The position numbers were made by a program, and so were the translations under genes. Shown piece after piece: positions 37,367 through 46,495 of a stretch of 64,000 nucleotides of DNA. This DNA is from Bacteroidales bacterium F22 (lineage in GTDB: Bacteria > Bacteroidota > Bacteroidia > Bacteroidales > Bacteroidaceae), in the NCBI GenBank assembly GCA_029541985.1, contig CP095414.1, positions 434,001-498,000 on the forward strand. Direction: 5' to 3'. The notes under the pieces were generated by a model. It was not told the DNA's origin. It did no database searches and was given only the letters and a program-made list of their open reading frames with translations. Every line of letters starts with the position of its first letter. Positions within the stretch are counted from its first letter, which is position 1.

Positions 37367-38068
37367 CTAAAAGAATCCTGGTAATTTTTGATCCGTTCTC
37401 AAAATGCCTTCTAGTTCCAATAATTCTTTTTTTCTCCATACTCCAGCACTATAACCACAGATAGAGCCATCAGAGGAGATTACTCGGTGACAAGGAACAA
37501 TTATTAGAATCATATTTTGCCCATTAGAATTAGCTACCGCTCGTATGGCACTTAATCTTCCTATAGATTCTGCTTGCTCATGATAAGACCGAGATTCTCC
37601 ATAGGGTATTTTCACCAAACTCTCCCATACTTGTTTTTGAAAGGGAGAACCAACAAATCTCAATGGGATATTGAACGAGGTGATTGCCTTTGCAAAATAT
37701 TGATTCAACTGCTGTTGAACCTCTTCAAATAAGGGTTGATTCGAATTGATAGGTTTGCGATTACGAGCATATGGATTATCAAAGAAATCGTCACTATTTA
37801 CTGCAGTATTGTTTACACAAGTATTGTATTTTCCAATATCGTCTCGTAATTTTGTTATTAAACTTTCCTTGCATCCTAATGTATCGTCATCCGAACCACA
37901 GCAAACAATCTCTGCACGAAGTGACCTAGCCACTTGTAAAAGTTTATCTATCGATTTTTCTCCATCGATAAAATACAGATAACAAAGTTTATTCTCTATT
38001 ATTCCACCAATCAAATGGCCCATTGGAGAAGATAGAATCCTTATATATAGTGCGTGTTTTATTATCAT
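37367..38068 (-). CDS. ogt: Methylated-DNA-protein cysteine methyltransferase with extra N-terminal insert
   Basis: Suicide DNA-repair protein that takes alkyl groups from O6-alkylguanine. The catalytic domain is clear: SPFQKQVWESLVKIPYGESR near 141-160, RAVANSNGQN near 176-185, VPCHRV with acceptor Cys193, and GSICGYSAGVWRKKELLELE to 220. Length 233 against about 165-175 for simple Ogt; the surplus is a polar, cysteine-bearing stretch of roughly 70 residues (about 38-108). First gene of the ogt-DUF4494-YggS-S4 run. Confidence 0.9.
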   Translation of the reverse strand: MIIKHALYIRILSSPMGHLIGGIIENKLCYLYFIDGEKSIDKLLQVARSLRAEIVCCGSDDDTLGCKESLITKLRDDIGKYNTCVNNTAVNSDDFFDNPYARNRKPINSNQPLFEEVQQQLNQYFAKAITSFNIPLRFVGSPFQKQVWESLVKIPYGESRSYHEQAESIGRLSAIRAVANSNGQNMILIIVPCHRVISSDGSICGYSAGVWRKKELLELEGILRTDQKLPGFF

Positions 38069-38131
38069 TGTGCTGTATTGCCTATTATTGGTGAATCTAG
38101 CAAGCCTGACTCATTTATTCATTCGTAGTCG

Positions 38132-38139
38132 CAAAAGTA
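38132..38139 (-). promoter_or_regulatory. Promoter -7 element for the ogt operon
   Basis: The minus strand reads TACTTTTG (38139-38132), exact TAnnTTTG, about 63 bases before the ogt ATG. No -33 match. Confidence 0.45.
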
Positions 38140-38179
38140 GTAAATAAGAAGGAAAGGATAAAGGATTTTAATGCAATTG

Positions 38180-40435
38180 TTAACCATTGAGTTCAATAAA
38201 TCGCTGCAAACCGTCTTCTTCTCCTACTAACCAAAGTAAATCGCCTACTTCAAAAACCGTTTCGGCTGTCGGAACGACTAATTCATCCATTCGTCGGTCA
38301 ATACCTACGAGCAGCAGTCTATAAGACCTTCGCAAATCACTATCTTTGATTGTTACTCCTGCAAGAACTGCTTGGTCGGATAATTCAACTTGTTTGAGAA
38401 CGACTTGCTTCTTTAATTTCTCGATAAGATAAGTTGTATCTTCTGGTGCTTCAATTACTTTTGATATGTCGTCTAATTGTTTATCTGTTCCTATTATCTG
38501 TAAGACATCCTCGGGATATAATCGAATTTCTCCACCTGGCACATTTATCCGATTCTTATTTCTCAAAATAGATACGATATGACAGCCATACTTTTGTCCG
38601 ATTTGCAATTCATCTAGTCGCATTCCACTCCAAGAAGAATTTGCAGGTAATTTGATTTGTGTGAGATGGATATCTCTTGTAATTAAATGATCTACATATG
38701 TTGGAAGTTCTTCACCCATATAGACGCGGTGTTCTTCTTTCACATCTAAATTGTATGCAAAACGACTTTCCAATTGACGTAAACTCTTCTTGAGGTTTCT
38801 CGAGAAAATCACAAAGACAAGCGTTAATAAGGTGATTACTATTCCTACAACAATGGATAAATTAACCAAACGGCTAAGAACATAAACAACAAATAATAAT
38901 GCGATAACGATACGCATCAACATAAGTGCAATCAATGGGCCTCTATTGACACGGCTATCAGCCCAAAGTGCTCTAAAAGCTATCGTGTGATTTTTCTTTA
39001 CTATAATAACTTGAAGAAAGGGTGAAATAAGTAGCATTGTGCTCAATGCAGTAACTACATCTCCCCATGGGTCTGGTAACCAGCCAACTACGAGTGGATG
39101 GACAAATGTAAGCATCGTCCAGATGATGGCGACACAGAGCGTACTATATATAATAATGACTTTCAATATGTCTTTTAGTAAATGACTCCAATGGGTGTTG
39201 TGACTAGCTAAATGATTTCCTGTAGAAAATTTGTTCAGAGCAATAAGCCACGAATGAGGCATAACTCGTTCAAGTAAGGTGGCTATTCGTGGCGAATAGC
39301 GTATCATATAAGGTGTAAAGAACGTCGTTATCACAGACACGGCCACAACGATTGGATAGATAAAATGACTTGTCACCTTGAGTGTCATTCCTAATGATGC
39401 AATAATAAAGGCAAACTCACCTATCTGAGTCAATGAGAAACCGCAGCGAATAGCTGTCGAGAAAGGCATCCCTCCTAATAGAGTTCCAAAAGTACCAAAT
39501 ATAGCTTGCCCAAACATGACTACTGATGTGATGATCAGAATAGGCCAAAAATAGGTGATGAGCATCGTAGGGTCAACCATCATCCCTACAGAAACGAAGA
39601 AAATAGCTCCAAAGAGATCTTTCACAGGACCCACCAGTTTCATGATGTTATTGGCATCTATTGTCTCGGCAAGTAATGACCCCATGATGAAAGCACCTAA
39701 TGCAGGAGAAAAACCTACTTTTGATGCCAGAACAACCATAAATAAACAAAGGCCTAGGGAAACGACAAGTAAGGTCTCATCGTCTAGATATCGACGAACT
39801 AGATGGAAGAATTGTGGAATGACATACAATCCGACAACAAACCATAGAACAAGAAAAAATCCAAGACGTATTACATGATAAAAGAGCACACCACCTTCAA
39901 AGGAATGACTGACAGCTACTGTAGACAACATAACCATCAGCAAGATGGCTAGTATATCTTCTATCACTAAGATACTTAGAACCAGACCAGCAAATCGTTG
40001 ACTAATCACACCTAGATCCTGAAAAGCTTTGTAAATAATCGTTGTGGAAGACATCGCTATCATTCCTCCTAGAAACAATGAATCCATCTGATTCCAACCC
40101 ATGGATAGAGCTACAACGACACCTGTGGACATCATACAGATGATAATGGTAACTGCTCCTATGATGGCACTCCCTCCTACTTTTATTAATTTCTTAATAC
40201 TAAAATCTAAACCAAGAAAAAAGAGTAAGAAGATGACGCCTATTTCAGCCCATATCTTGATATTTTCTTGGTCAGCTACGGAGGGTAGGAAAGTAAAATG
40301 TTGCCCTGCTATAATACCTGCAACTATATATCCTAAGACAATCGGTTGCTTTAAACGCTTGAAAATTAAAGTGATAATTCCGGCACAACTCAGAATGAGA
40401 GCTAAGTCAGAAATGAGGGAAGGTAGATGATTCAT
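38180..40435 (-). CDS. CPA2-type cation/proton antiporter with TrkA-C domains
   Basis: 751-residue inner-membrane protein. An N-terminal KefB/CPA2-like exchanger of about 12 helices (1-390; FLGLDFSIKKLIKVGG near 53-68, SPALGAFIMGSLLAE near 234-248) is followed by extra helices (about 410-560) and two cytoplasmic RCK/TrkA-C domains (about 595-665 and 675-748), which bind small ligands and gate transport. The four extra central helices resemble the Bacteroidota KefB-like subfamily. Ion (K+ or Na+) is not decided. Divergent from mutS2. Confidence 0.87.
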   Translation of the reverse strand: MNHLPSLISDLALILSCAGIITLIFKRLKQPIVLGYIVAGIIAGQHFTFLPSVADQENIKIWAEIGVIFLLFFLGLDFSIKKLIKVGGSAIIGAVTIIICMMSTGVVVALSMGWNQMDSLFLGGMIAMSSTTIIYKAFQDLGVISQRFAGLVLSILVIEDILAILLMVMLSTVAVSHSFEGGVLFYHVIRLGFFLVLWFVVGLYVIPQFFHLVRRYLDDETLLVVSLGLCLFMVVLASKVGFSPALGAFIMGSLLAETIDANNIMKLVGPVKDLFGAIFFVSVGMMVDPTMLITYFWPILIITSVVMFGQAIFGTFGTLLGGMPFSTAIRCGFSLTQIGEFAFIIASLGMTLKVTSHFIYPIVVAVSVITTFFTPYMIRYSPRIATLLERVMPHSWLIALNKFSTGNHLASHNTHWSHLLKDILKVIIIYSTLCVAIIWTMLTFVHPLVVGWLPDPWGDVVTALSTMLLISPFLQVIIVKKNHTIAFRALWADSRVNRGPLIALMLMRIVIALLFVVYVLSRLVNLSIVVGIVITLLTLVFVIFSRNLKKSLRQLESRFAYNLDVKEEHRVYMGEELPTYVDHLITRDIHLTQIKLPANSSWSGMRLDELQIGQKYGCHIVSILRNKNRINVPGGEIRLYPEDVLQIIGTDKQLDDISKVIEAPEDTTYLIEKLKKQVVLKQVELSDQAVLAGVTIKDSDLRRSYRLLLVGIDRRMDELVVPTAETVFEVGDLLWLVGEEDGLQRFIELNG

Positions 40436-40495
40436 ATAATTATTGTTTTTCTAGACTAATAATGCATCTTTCTTAAACACGTACACACTATTACC

Positions 40496-40526
40496 TTGCA
40501 CACAAATATAATAAATTATATCTTTG
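40496..40526. promoter_or_regulatory. Overlapping divergent promoters for mutS2 and the CPA2 antiporter
   Basis: Plus strand: TTG (40496-40498), 20 bases, TATCTTTG (40519-40526). Minus strand: TATATTTG (40510-40503), located in the plus-strand promoter's spacer. The plus -7 box ends six bases before the mutS2 ATG, so the mutS2 mRNA should be nearly leaderless. Confidence 0.65.
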
Positions 40527-40532
40527 CACCCT

Positions 40533-43232
40533 ATGATTTACCCGATTCACTTTGAACAAAAAATAGGATTTTCTAAAGTTCGCCAACTTCTCAAACAACG
40601 TTGCTTGAGTCAGCTCGGTATAGAACAGGTTGAAAAGATGAGTTTCATGACGGATTATGATCTTCTTCAAGAAGATTTACTTCGTGTAGAGGAATTTGTA
40701 CGCATCATCCAAGAGGCTGATGACTTTCCTGACCAGTACTTTTATGATGTTCGTCCTGCTCTAAAACGAGTAGAAATAGAAGGATTGTATTTTGATGAAC
40801 ATGAAATTTTTGATTTCAGACGGTCACTCCAGACGATATATGATATCTCTAGATTTCTTAATCGTGGTATGGAGGTAGAACAATCTCTCACTCCTAGAGG
40901 TCATGGTTCATATGCTGAACCACAAAAAATGATTGATGACCGCACAGATCGGAGCCAAGAAGATGAATTGAAAGGCGATTATCCTCATCTAAATAAACTG
41001 ACTAAAGATATTATTACTTTTCCTACTATCATTAATAGGATAGACCAGTTAATTGATAAATATGGCAAGATTAGAGATAATGCTTCTCCACAACTGGCTG
41101 TAATTCGTCGCGAACTAACAAGAACAACGCAAGGAATATCGAAGTCACTTCACAGCATATTGAGGTCAGCACAGATTGATGGGTATGTAGAAAAGGATGC
41201 TACACCTACACTCAGAGATGGACGATTAGTCATTCCTGTGGCTCCGAGTATGAAACGTAAATTACAAGGTATCGTACATGATGAATCGGCTACTGGAAAA
41301 ACAATATTTATCGAACCGACTCAGGTCGTAGAAGCTAATAATCGTATTCGAGAACTCGAATTAGAGGAAAAAAGAGAAATCATTAGACTTTTACAGCAAT
41401 TTGCAGGTATGGTACGTCCGCATATTACTGATATATTAGAATCATATGATTTTCTAGGATTGATTGATTTCATCCGGGCAAAAGCACATTATTCTATTTA
41501 TAGCGACAGTATCCTTCCTCATATTGAGGATAAACAGATTATTGATTGGAGGGAAGCCATACATCCATTGCTTGCTGACTCGCTAAAGAAGCAAGAAAAA
41601 AAAATCATCCCATTAGATATCACACTGAGTGATGCGAAACGAATGCTTATCATCTCGGGCCCGAATGCAGGTGGTAAATCTGTTTGCCTAAAAACAGTCG
41701 GTCTACTCCAGTATATGCTTCAATGTGGACTCCTTGTTCCGCTTCATGAAAGTTCTATCATGGGATTATTTGAACATATATTTATCGATATCGGCGACGA
41801 ACAGAGTATCGAAGATGATTTGAGTACCTATTCGTCGCATCTTACCAACATGAAGATGATGCTTAGATATTGCGATGCAAATTCTCTAATCTTAATTGAT
41901 GAATTTGGTGGCGGTACTGAACCTCAAATAGGTGGGGCTATCGCTCAATCTGTATTGGGCCGTTTCTTAACTCAGGGTAGCTTCGGGGTGATTACTACTC
42001 ATTACCAAAATCTTAAGCATTTTGCCGATAGCCAAGAAGGTGCCGTTAATGGAGCGATGCTCTATGATAGGCATGAGATGCAACCTTTATATCAACTTCA
42101 AATAGGTAATCCAGGTAGTTCTTTTGCCATAGAAATTGCTCGGAAAATAGGACTTCCAGAAAGTGTAATCAAGGAAGCTAGTGAAATGGTGGGAAGTGAA
42201 TATATCAGTAGCGATAAGTATCTTCAGGATATCGTTCGAGACAAAAGATACTGGGACCGTAAACGGCAAGAGATACGTGTCAAAGATAAGAAGATGCGCG
42301 AGACTATAGAACGCTATGAGATGAAACTCGAAGAACTGACACACGACCGCAAAGAAATAATTAAGAAAGCAAAGGAAGATGCTGAAGAGCTTCTCAAAGA
42401 GACTAATGCTCGTATAGAACGAACAATATTGGAGATTCGAAAAAGCCAAGCGGAAAAAGAAAAAACAAAACAGGCTCGAAATGCCATTAATCAATTTAAA
42501 GAAGAAGTACATACTGCTGAGATGCGTCTTGTCGACGAGAAAATAGCTCGCAAGATGAAACAGCTTCAGGAGAAACAAAAACGTAAAAAAGAACGCAAAA
42601 AGAATAACGACAACGATAGAACTGCAAGTAAGTCTGTAGATAAGGAAGAGTACTCTATACAGTCCTCAATGCCAGTCAATCGACAAGAAAAGCAATTATC
42701 ACCGTCAAAGAGATTAGACAAAGCATCTTCAATCACTGTCGGTAGCTTGGTTAAACTTGATGGAAAAGGAACGGCAGGTGAAGTCTTATCAATTAAGGAT
42801 AAGCAAGTTATTGTGGCCTTTGGTGCCTTCAAAACAAGTGTAAAACTGAACCGATTGGTTAAGACGAATCAAAATGGGTCTAAGAAACAGAACATAAATG
42901 CTACTTACGTAAGTGTTCAAACAAAAGATTCTATAAGGGATAAACAATTGCACTTCAAACAGGAAATTGATGTCAGAGGGATGCGAGCAGACGAGGCAAT
43001 ACATGCTATTACAAATTATATTGATAATGCTATCATGCTGGGAGTAAAACGAGTTCGTATCTTACATGGAAAAGGTACTGGTATATTACGAGCAACAATC
43101 CGTCAATATCTAGCTACGATACCTTCTGTTACACATTTTGCTGATGAACATGTTCAGTTTGGAGGAGCAGGTATCACCATCGTCTCTTTCGAGAATTTAG
43201 ATGATTCTGAAGACTTGTCTAATTCATTTTAA
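40533..43232 (+). CDS. mutS2: MutS2 family DNA/ribosome-acting ATPase with Smr nuclease domain
   Basis: 899 residues. Core and lever region (about 1-330), ATPase with Walker A GPNAGGKS (376-383) and Walker B LILIDEFGGG (452-461), a long charged coiled coil (about 550-690), a KOW-like beta segment, and a C-terminal Smr domain with IDVRGMRADEA and LHGKGTG. Known MutS2 proteins suppress recombination and, in some bacteria, split collided ribosomes. It is longer than usual (about 780-840); an extra polar stretch lies at about 117-150. ATG 40533 is chosen because the in-frame TTG at 40524 is in the promoter. Confidence 0.93.
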   Translation: MIYPIHFEQKIGFSKVRQLLKQRCLSQLGIEQVEKMSFMTDYDLLQEDLLRVEEFVRIIQEADDFPDQYFYDVRPALKRVEIEGLYFDEHEIFDFRRSLQTIYDISRFLNRGMEVEQSLTPRGHGSYAEPQKMIDDRTDRSQEDELKGDYPHLNKLTKDIITFPTIINRIDQLIDKYGKIRDNASPQLAVIRRELTRTTQGISKSLHSILRSAQIDGYVEKDATPTLRDGRLVIPVAPSMKRKLQGIVHDESATGKTIFIEPTQVVEANNRIRELELEEKREIIRLLQQFAGMVRPHITDILESYDFLGLIDFIRAKAHYSIYSDSILPHIEDKQIIDWREAIHPLLADSLKKQEKKIIPLDITLSDAKRMLIISGPNAGGKSVCLKTVGLLQYMLQCGLLVPLHESSIMGLFEHIFIDIGDEQSIEDDLSTYSSHLTNMKMMLRYCDANSLILIDEFGGGTEPQIGGAIAQSVLGRFLTQGSFGVITTHYQNLKHFADSQEGAVNGAMLYDRHEMQPLYQLQIGNPGSSFAIEIARKIGLPESVIKEASEMVGSEYISSDKYLQDIVRDKRYWDRKRQEIRVKDKKMRETIERYEMKLEELTHDRKEIIKKAKEDAEELLKETNARIERTILEIRKSQAEKEKTKQARNAINQFKEEVHTAEMRLVDEKIARKMKQLQEKQKRKKERKKNNDNDRTASKSVDKEEYSIQSSMPVNRQEKQLSPSKRLDKASSITVGSLVKLDGKGTAGEVLSIKDKQVIVAFGAFKTSVKLNRLVKTNQNGSKKQNINATYVSVQTKDSIRDKQLHFKQEIDVRGMRADEAIHAITNYIDNAIMLGVKRVRILHGKGTGILRATIRQYLATIPSVTHFADEHVQFGGAGITIVSFENLDDSEDLSNSF

Positions 43233-43263
43233 TGATTTATTTAGCTAAGCTTCTTATATAAAG

Positions 43264-43323
43264 TCCCCCATTTACTAGAGAAAAGCTCAGATGATGAGTT
43301 TAATCTCTCTACTAAATGGGGGA
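43264..43323. terminator. Two-tier bidirectional terminator between mutS2 and the WalJ-like gene
   Basis: Outer stem TCCCCCATTTA (43264-43274) / TAAATGGGGGA (43313-43323), extended by a TAGAGA pairing, encloses an inner CTCA/TGAG hairpin (43286-43298). It lies between the converging genes. Confidence 0.75.
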
Positions 43324-43365
43324 TCTTTATTAAAAAAGGGGTCGTGAAAACTGCCTAATTAGAAA

Positions 43366-44238
43366 TTACAGTTTAAAGACTCCACTTATTGCTTGTCGTT
43401 TGAGAACGTCTACAAGAACTTCTTCATCAACCAATCTACCGGCTTCTATAAGCCCGCGCTCTATCGTTTTCTCAGCTAACATTGGATGATTATTGTCCTG
43501 AGACAAGTGACAAAGCCATATATGTTTCAATAAGGGATTGCTGTACTCATTTAATAGCTTAGCACACTTATTATTACTTAAATGCCCTCTTCCACTCTTT
43601 ATCCTATGTTTCAAATGGGCTGGATAAGGACCTCGGTCTAACATATCTTCATCATAATTTGCTTCTATGACGAGATATTGAGCTTGAGATACGTTGCTCG
43701 CTATTGTTTTTGTTATCGATCCGATATCAGTTGCCAAACAAAATATTTTATCACCCAATTCTATTTTATACCCAACATTATCAGATGCATCATGTGGTAC
43801 CTCAAAAGGTGTAATACGCATATCTCCAATTTCAAAGGTACAGTCCTTTTCAATAATATGGACACTTGTCTTTAACTTCTGAGTCGTACAATACGAACGA
43901 TTTATTCCAGCATGACATTTTTCTGTCGCATATATGGGTATATGCATTTTCTCTCCTAAATGTCCCAATGCTTTGATGTGGTCAGCATGGTCATGCGTAA
44001 CCAAAACAGATTGGATTTCGTCTAAACTATGTCCTACTTCTTTGAGGCGTTTCTTTATAATTCTAGAACCAATTCCAGCATCTATCAATATCGTCGCTTG
44101 GGGAGATTGTAGAAAATAACAGTTACCACTACTTCCACTTGCTAAAGGAATGAAGGTGAAAAAGTTGTCTATAATTGTATCAGTACTCTTTGTAGAAATA
44201 TCAACTTCATCTTCTAAAGAAGTAAATAAATCTTGCAT
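43366..44238 (-). CDS. WalJ/YycJ-like metallo-beta-lactamase-fold hydrolase
   Basis: 290 residues. SLASGSSGN-type opening (FIPLASGSSGNCYFL, about 30-44), LIDAGIGSR, the metal motif VTHDHADHIKAL, FEVPHDASDNVGY, LATDIG, and LCHLSQDNNHP at the end are those of the YycJ/WalJ branch, possible nucleases. It has about 27 residues ahead of the usual start. ATG 44238, seven bases after the upstream stop, was preferred to a start 22 codons earlier that overlaps the previous gene. Substrate unproven. Confidence 0.85.
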   Translation of the reverse strand: MQDLFTSLEDEVDISTKSTDTIIDNFFTFIPLASGSSGNCYFLQSPQATILIDAGIGSRIIKKRLKEVGHSLDEIQSVLVTHDHADHIKALGHLGEKMHIPIYATEKCHAGINRSYCTTQKLKTSVHIIEKDCTFEIGDMRITPFEVPHDASDNVGYKIELGDKIFCLATDIGSITKTIASNVSQAQYLVIEANYDEDMLDRGPYPAHLKHRIKSGRGHLSNNKCAKLLNEYSNPLLKHIWLCHLSQDNNHPMLAEKTIERGLIEAGRLVDEEVLVDVLKRQAISGVFKL

Positions 44239-44245
44239 TATATAT

Positions 44246-45679
44246 TTATTCTTGTTTATCATTTTCTTTGTTTTCAGTATCTTCTTGCTTTGAATATAAG
44301 TCAAGAAGGTGAGAAGCTACTTTATCTCCCATCTCTTGAGCTTTTTTCAATTCTGCAAAGCCTTTTTCTTTATGGTTAGTTTCTACTAACACCACACCAA
44401 GAAGACGGTGTGCCATAAATAAAGAGTCATTTGATTCAAGCAACAGATGAAGACGTGATGAAGCTTGTGGAAATAAACCGACTTGCACTTCCATTCTTGC
44501 TGCAGAAAGCTGATAACTTTCTTTTCTCCCTGCAGTTGTATTTGAGATTGCCTTATCTAACTGAGCAACCATTTCGGATGAGTCCCAACCAGTCAATGGT
44601 TGAAGTCTAACCATCGATACACTGTCATTACCTTGTTCCCTAAGCTGACTAACAATTTGTTCACGACGAGCATTCTCATTAGACAAAGCCATTAAGTAAT
44701 TGCTGATTTGCATAGCATGCTGAAAATACACCTCATCTACGCGATTGTTGAGAGACAACGCATGATGAAAGTCTTGTAGTGCCAAATCACAATGCAAACT
44801 ATCTATACCAAGTGTTAGAAAATAATCTGAACGCTTCATATAGCCATCGATACTGTTAGGAAACTTCTTAATAAACTGGGTCAACAAACGTGCATAGTTT
44901 GCAGGGGATAGATTACCTCCTGCCGTCATAAGATAAACCAAGGCTGCATCTTCTTTCAAAGGCAATTCTTTTGATATATTGATATCGGTATAATCAACAT
45001 TGTTGGCATCCAAAATAGAGACATGCAAGTTGTTTATATAATGTATGCCGATTCCATAAGCAACATTCAGACTATCTGGAGAGGTCTCACGCTGAGACAT
45101 TGCTGTCACATACCCTTTGTCATCTACAATAGGACATCCCGCTGCATTTTGGGGTAAGTGAATCGAATAGGTATAGTAATAATCACTCTTGTCAATAGAA
45201 TTTACTCCCGAGACATTACCACCAACAACAATGTCTCGCTTGTTTTTAGCAAAAGGAACAGCATTGATATGACTTTCAACTAGCAATGGCTTGCTGCTGA
45301 GCTCAAAACCATCACCTATACGACCGTCTTTACGGTCAACAAGCTTAACTTTAACTACATCGTACAAAGAGCTAGCTCCGACGATTGTAGAGACAGCTAG
45401 TTCTTTCCCTTTAAGCGTATATGCCTTTGCACTGAAGGCTTTATAAAATAGATGATATGGTGCTACAGCTATTCCGTCACGACCAATCAAGAATCCATTG
45501 CCTTGCTGGAGTATATTATGCCTTTGATCAAATGTGACAATAGTCAACACTTTAGTCTTTGCTTTTTTTGACCAGCGAGGCTCTTTCATTGCTGCTAGCG
45601 GTAAGACAAAAAGAAAAACAAATGCGAATACAAATACAATTCTTCCTAGAGAATGCAATTTATGACTATTTTGACTCAT
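44246..45679 (-). CDS. Exported trypsin-like-fold protein with TPR-like tail; catalytic Ser apparently lost
   Basis: 477 residues: signal peptide or anchor (about 12-30), a chymotrypsin-like domain (about 42-215) and a helical TPR-like region (about 245-465, LALQDFHHALSLNNRVDEVY, FAELKKAQEMGD). The protease-like part keeps His76 (APYHLFY) and Asp107 (LYDVVKV), but the GNSGGP position reads NAAGCP, with Ala180 where the nucleophile Ser belongs. Cys182 is close but not at the same place. Probably a binding or scaffold protein. Between rlmB and the WalJ-like gene. Confidence 0.65.
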   Translation of the reverse strand: MSQNSHKLHSLGRIVFVFAFVFLFVLPLAAMKEPRWSKKAKTKVLTIVTFDQRHNILQQGNGFLIGRDGIAVAPYHLFYKAFSAKAYTLKGKELAVSTIVGASSLYDVVKVKLVDRKDGRIGDGFELSSKPLLVESHINAVPFAKNKRDIVVGGNVSGVNSIDKSDYYYTYSIHLPQNAAGCPIVDDKGYVTAMSQRETSPDSLNVAYGIGIHYINNLHVSILDANNVDYTDINISKELPLKEDAALVYLMTAGGNLSPANYARLLTQFIKKFPNSIDGYMKRSDYFLTLGIDSLHCDLALQDFHHALSLNNRVDEVYFQHAMQISNYLMALSNENARREQIVSQLREQGNDSVSMVRLQPLTGWDSSEMVAQLDKAISNTTAGRKESYQLSAARMEVQVGLFPQASSRLHLLLESNDSLFMAHRLLGVVLVETNHKEKGFAELKKAQEMGDKVASHLLDLYSKQEDTENKENDKQE

Positions 45680-45707
45680 CTTGATACTATTTGATTTAGG
45701 TCGTTAT

Positions 45708-46457
45708 TTAATCTTTTGCTATGCCACGTTGACGAACAGCTTCATAAATAAGAACTGCAGCTGCAACGGAGACATTGAGACTTTCTATAGTTCCTAGTAT
45801 AGGAATACGAAGCCACTCATCACATTTAGAAAGGATATCATAGCTCACTCCTTTATCTTCAGCACCCATAATGATACATGTCGGATTTGTAAGATTTCCT
45901 TTTGTATAATCATAATCACCTTTTTCTGTGGCAGCAACGATATGGAAACCACTGTCCTTAAGATACTGAATAGCTTCGTTTAAGCTATTCTCTTTACATA
46001 CTGACATTTTAAGCAATGCACCTGCAGAGGTCTTTACAGCATCTGCATTGACAGAGACGCTGTTACGTGATGGTATTATAATGCCATCTACACCTGCGCA
46101 CTCACATGTACGAGCTATTGCACCAAAATTACGTACGTCAGTGATCCCATCTAGCATCACTAACAAAGGCACTTTGCCTTCATCAAAGAGCATCGGAACT
46201 ATCTGGTCAACTTTGTCATAGGTTATTTGTGATATAAAAGCAATTACTCCTTGATGATTTTTACGAGTAATGCGATTTATTCGTTCAACTGGAACTCGCT
46301 GAATCTGTATGTTTCTCCCTTTAAGAGCACTGAACAGTTCTTTTGATAATTCACTTTGCAAATCTCTTTTTACCAAGATTTTATCTATCTCCTTATTGGC
46401 TTCAACTGCCTCAATTACGGCGCGTACACCAAATATCATTTCATTTTTAGTATTCAT
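45708..46457 (-). CDS. rlmB: 23S rRNA (guanosine-2'-O-)-methyltransferase RlmB (SpoU family)
   Basis: SPOUT-class methyltransferase modifying the ribose of a 23S rRNA guanosine. About 249 residues: substrate-binding N-terminal domain (FGVRAVIEAVEANKEIDKIL), motif 1 (DGITDVRNFGAIARTCEC), motif 2 (IIMGAEDKGVS) and motif 3 (IPILGTIESLNVSVAAAVLIYE), forming the knotted SAM site. ATG 46457 is preferred to an upstream start at 46475: it fits homologues, and the promoter -7 box ends just six bases before it. Confidence 0.92.
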   Translation of the reverse strand: MNTKNEMIFGVRAVIEAVEANKEIDKILVKRDLQSELSKELFSALKGRNIQIQRVPVERINRITRKNHQGVIAFISQITYDKVDQIVPMLFDEGKVPLLVMLDGITDVRNFGAIARTCECAGVDGIIIPSRNSVSVNADAVKTSAGALLKMSVCKENSLNEAIQYLKDSGFHIVAATEKGDYDYTKGNLTNPTCIIMGAEDKGVSYDILSKCDEWLRIPILGTIESLNVSVAAAVLIYEAVRQRGIAKD

Positions 46458-46463
46458 AGTGGA

Positions 46464-46471
46464 CAAAGATA
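46464..46471 (-). promoter_or_regulatory. Promoter -7 element for rlmB; possible leaderless start
   Basis: The minus strand reads TATCTTTG (46471-46464); six bases later comes the rlmB ATG. The same six-base distance occurs at mutS2. No -33 match was found. Confidence 0.55.
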
Positions 46472-46495
46472 ACAATAATATAGAAAAAAATGCCT

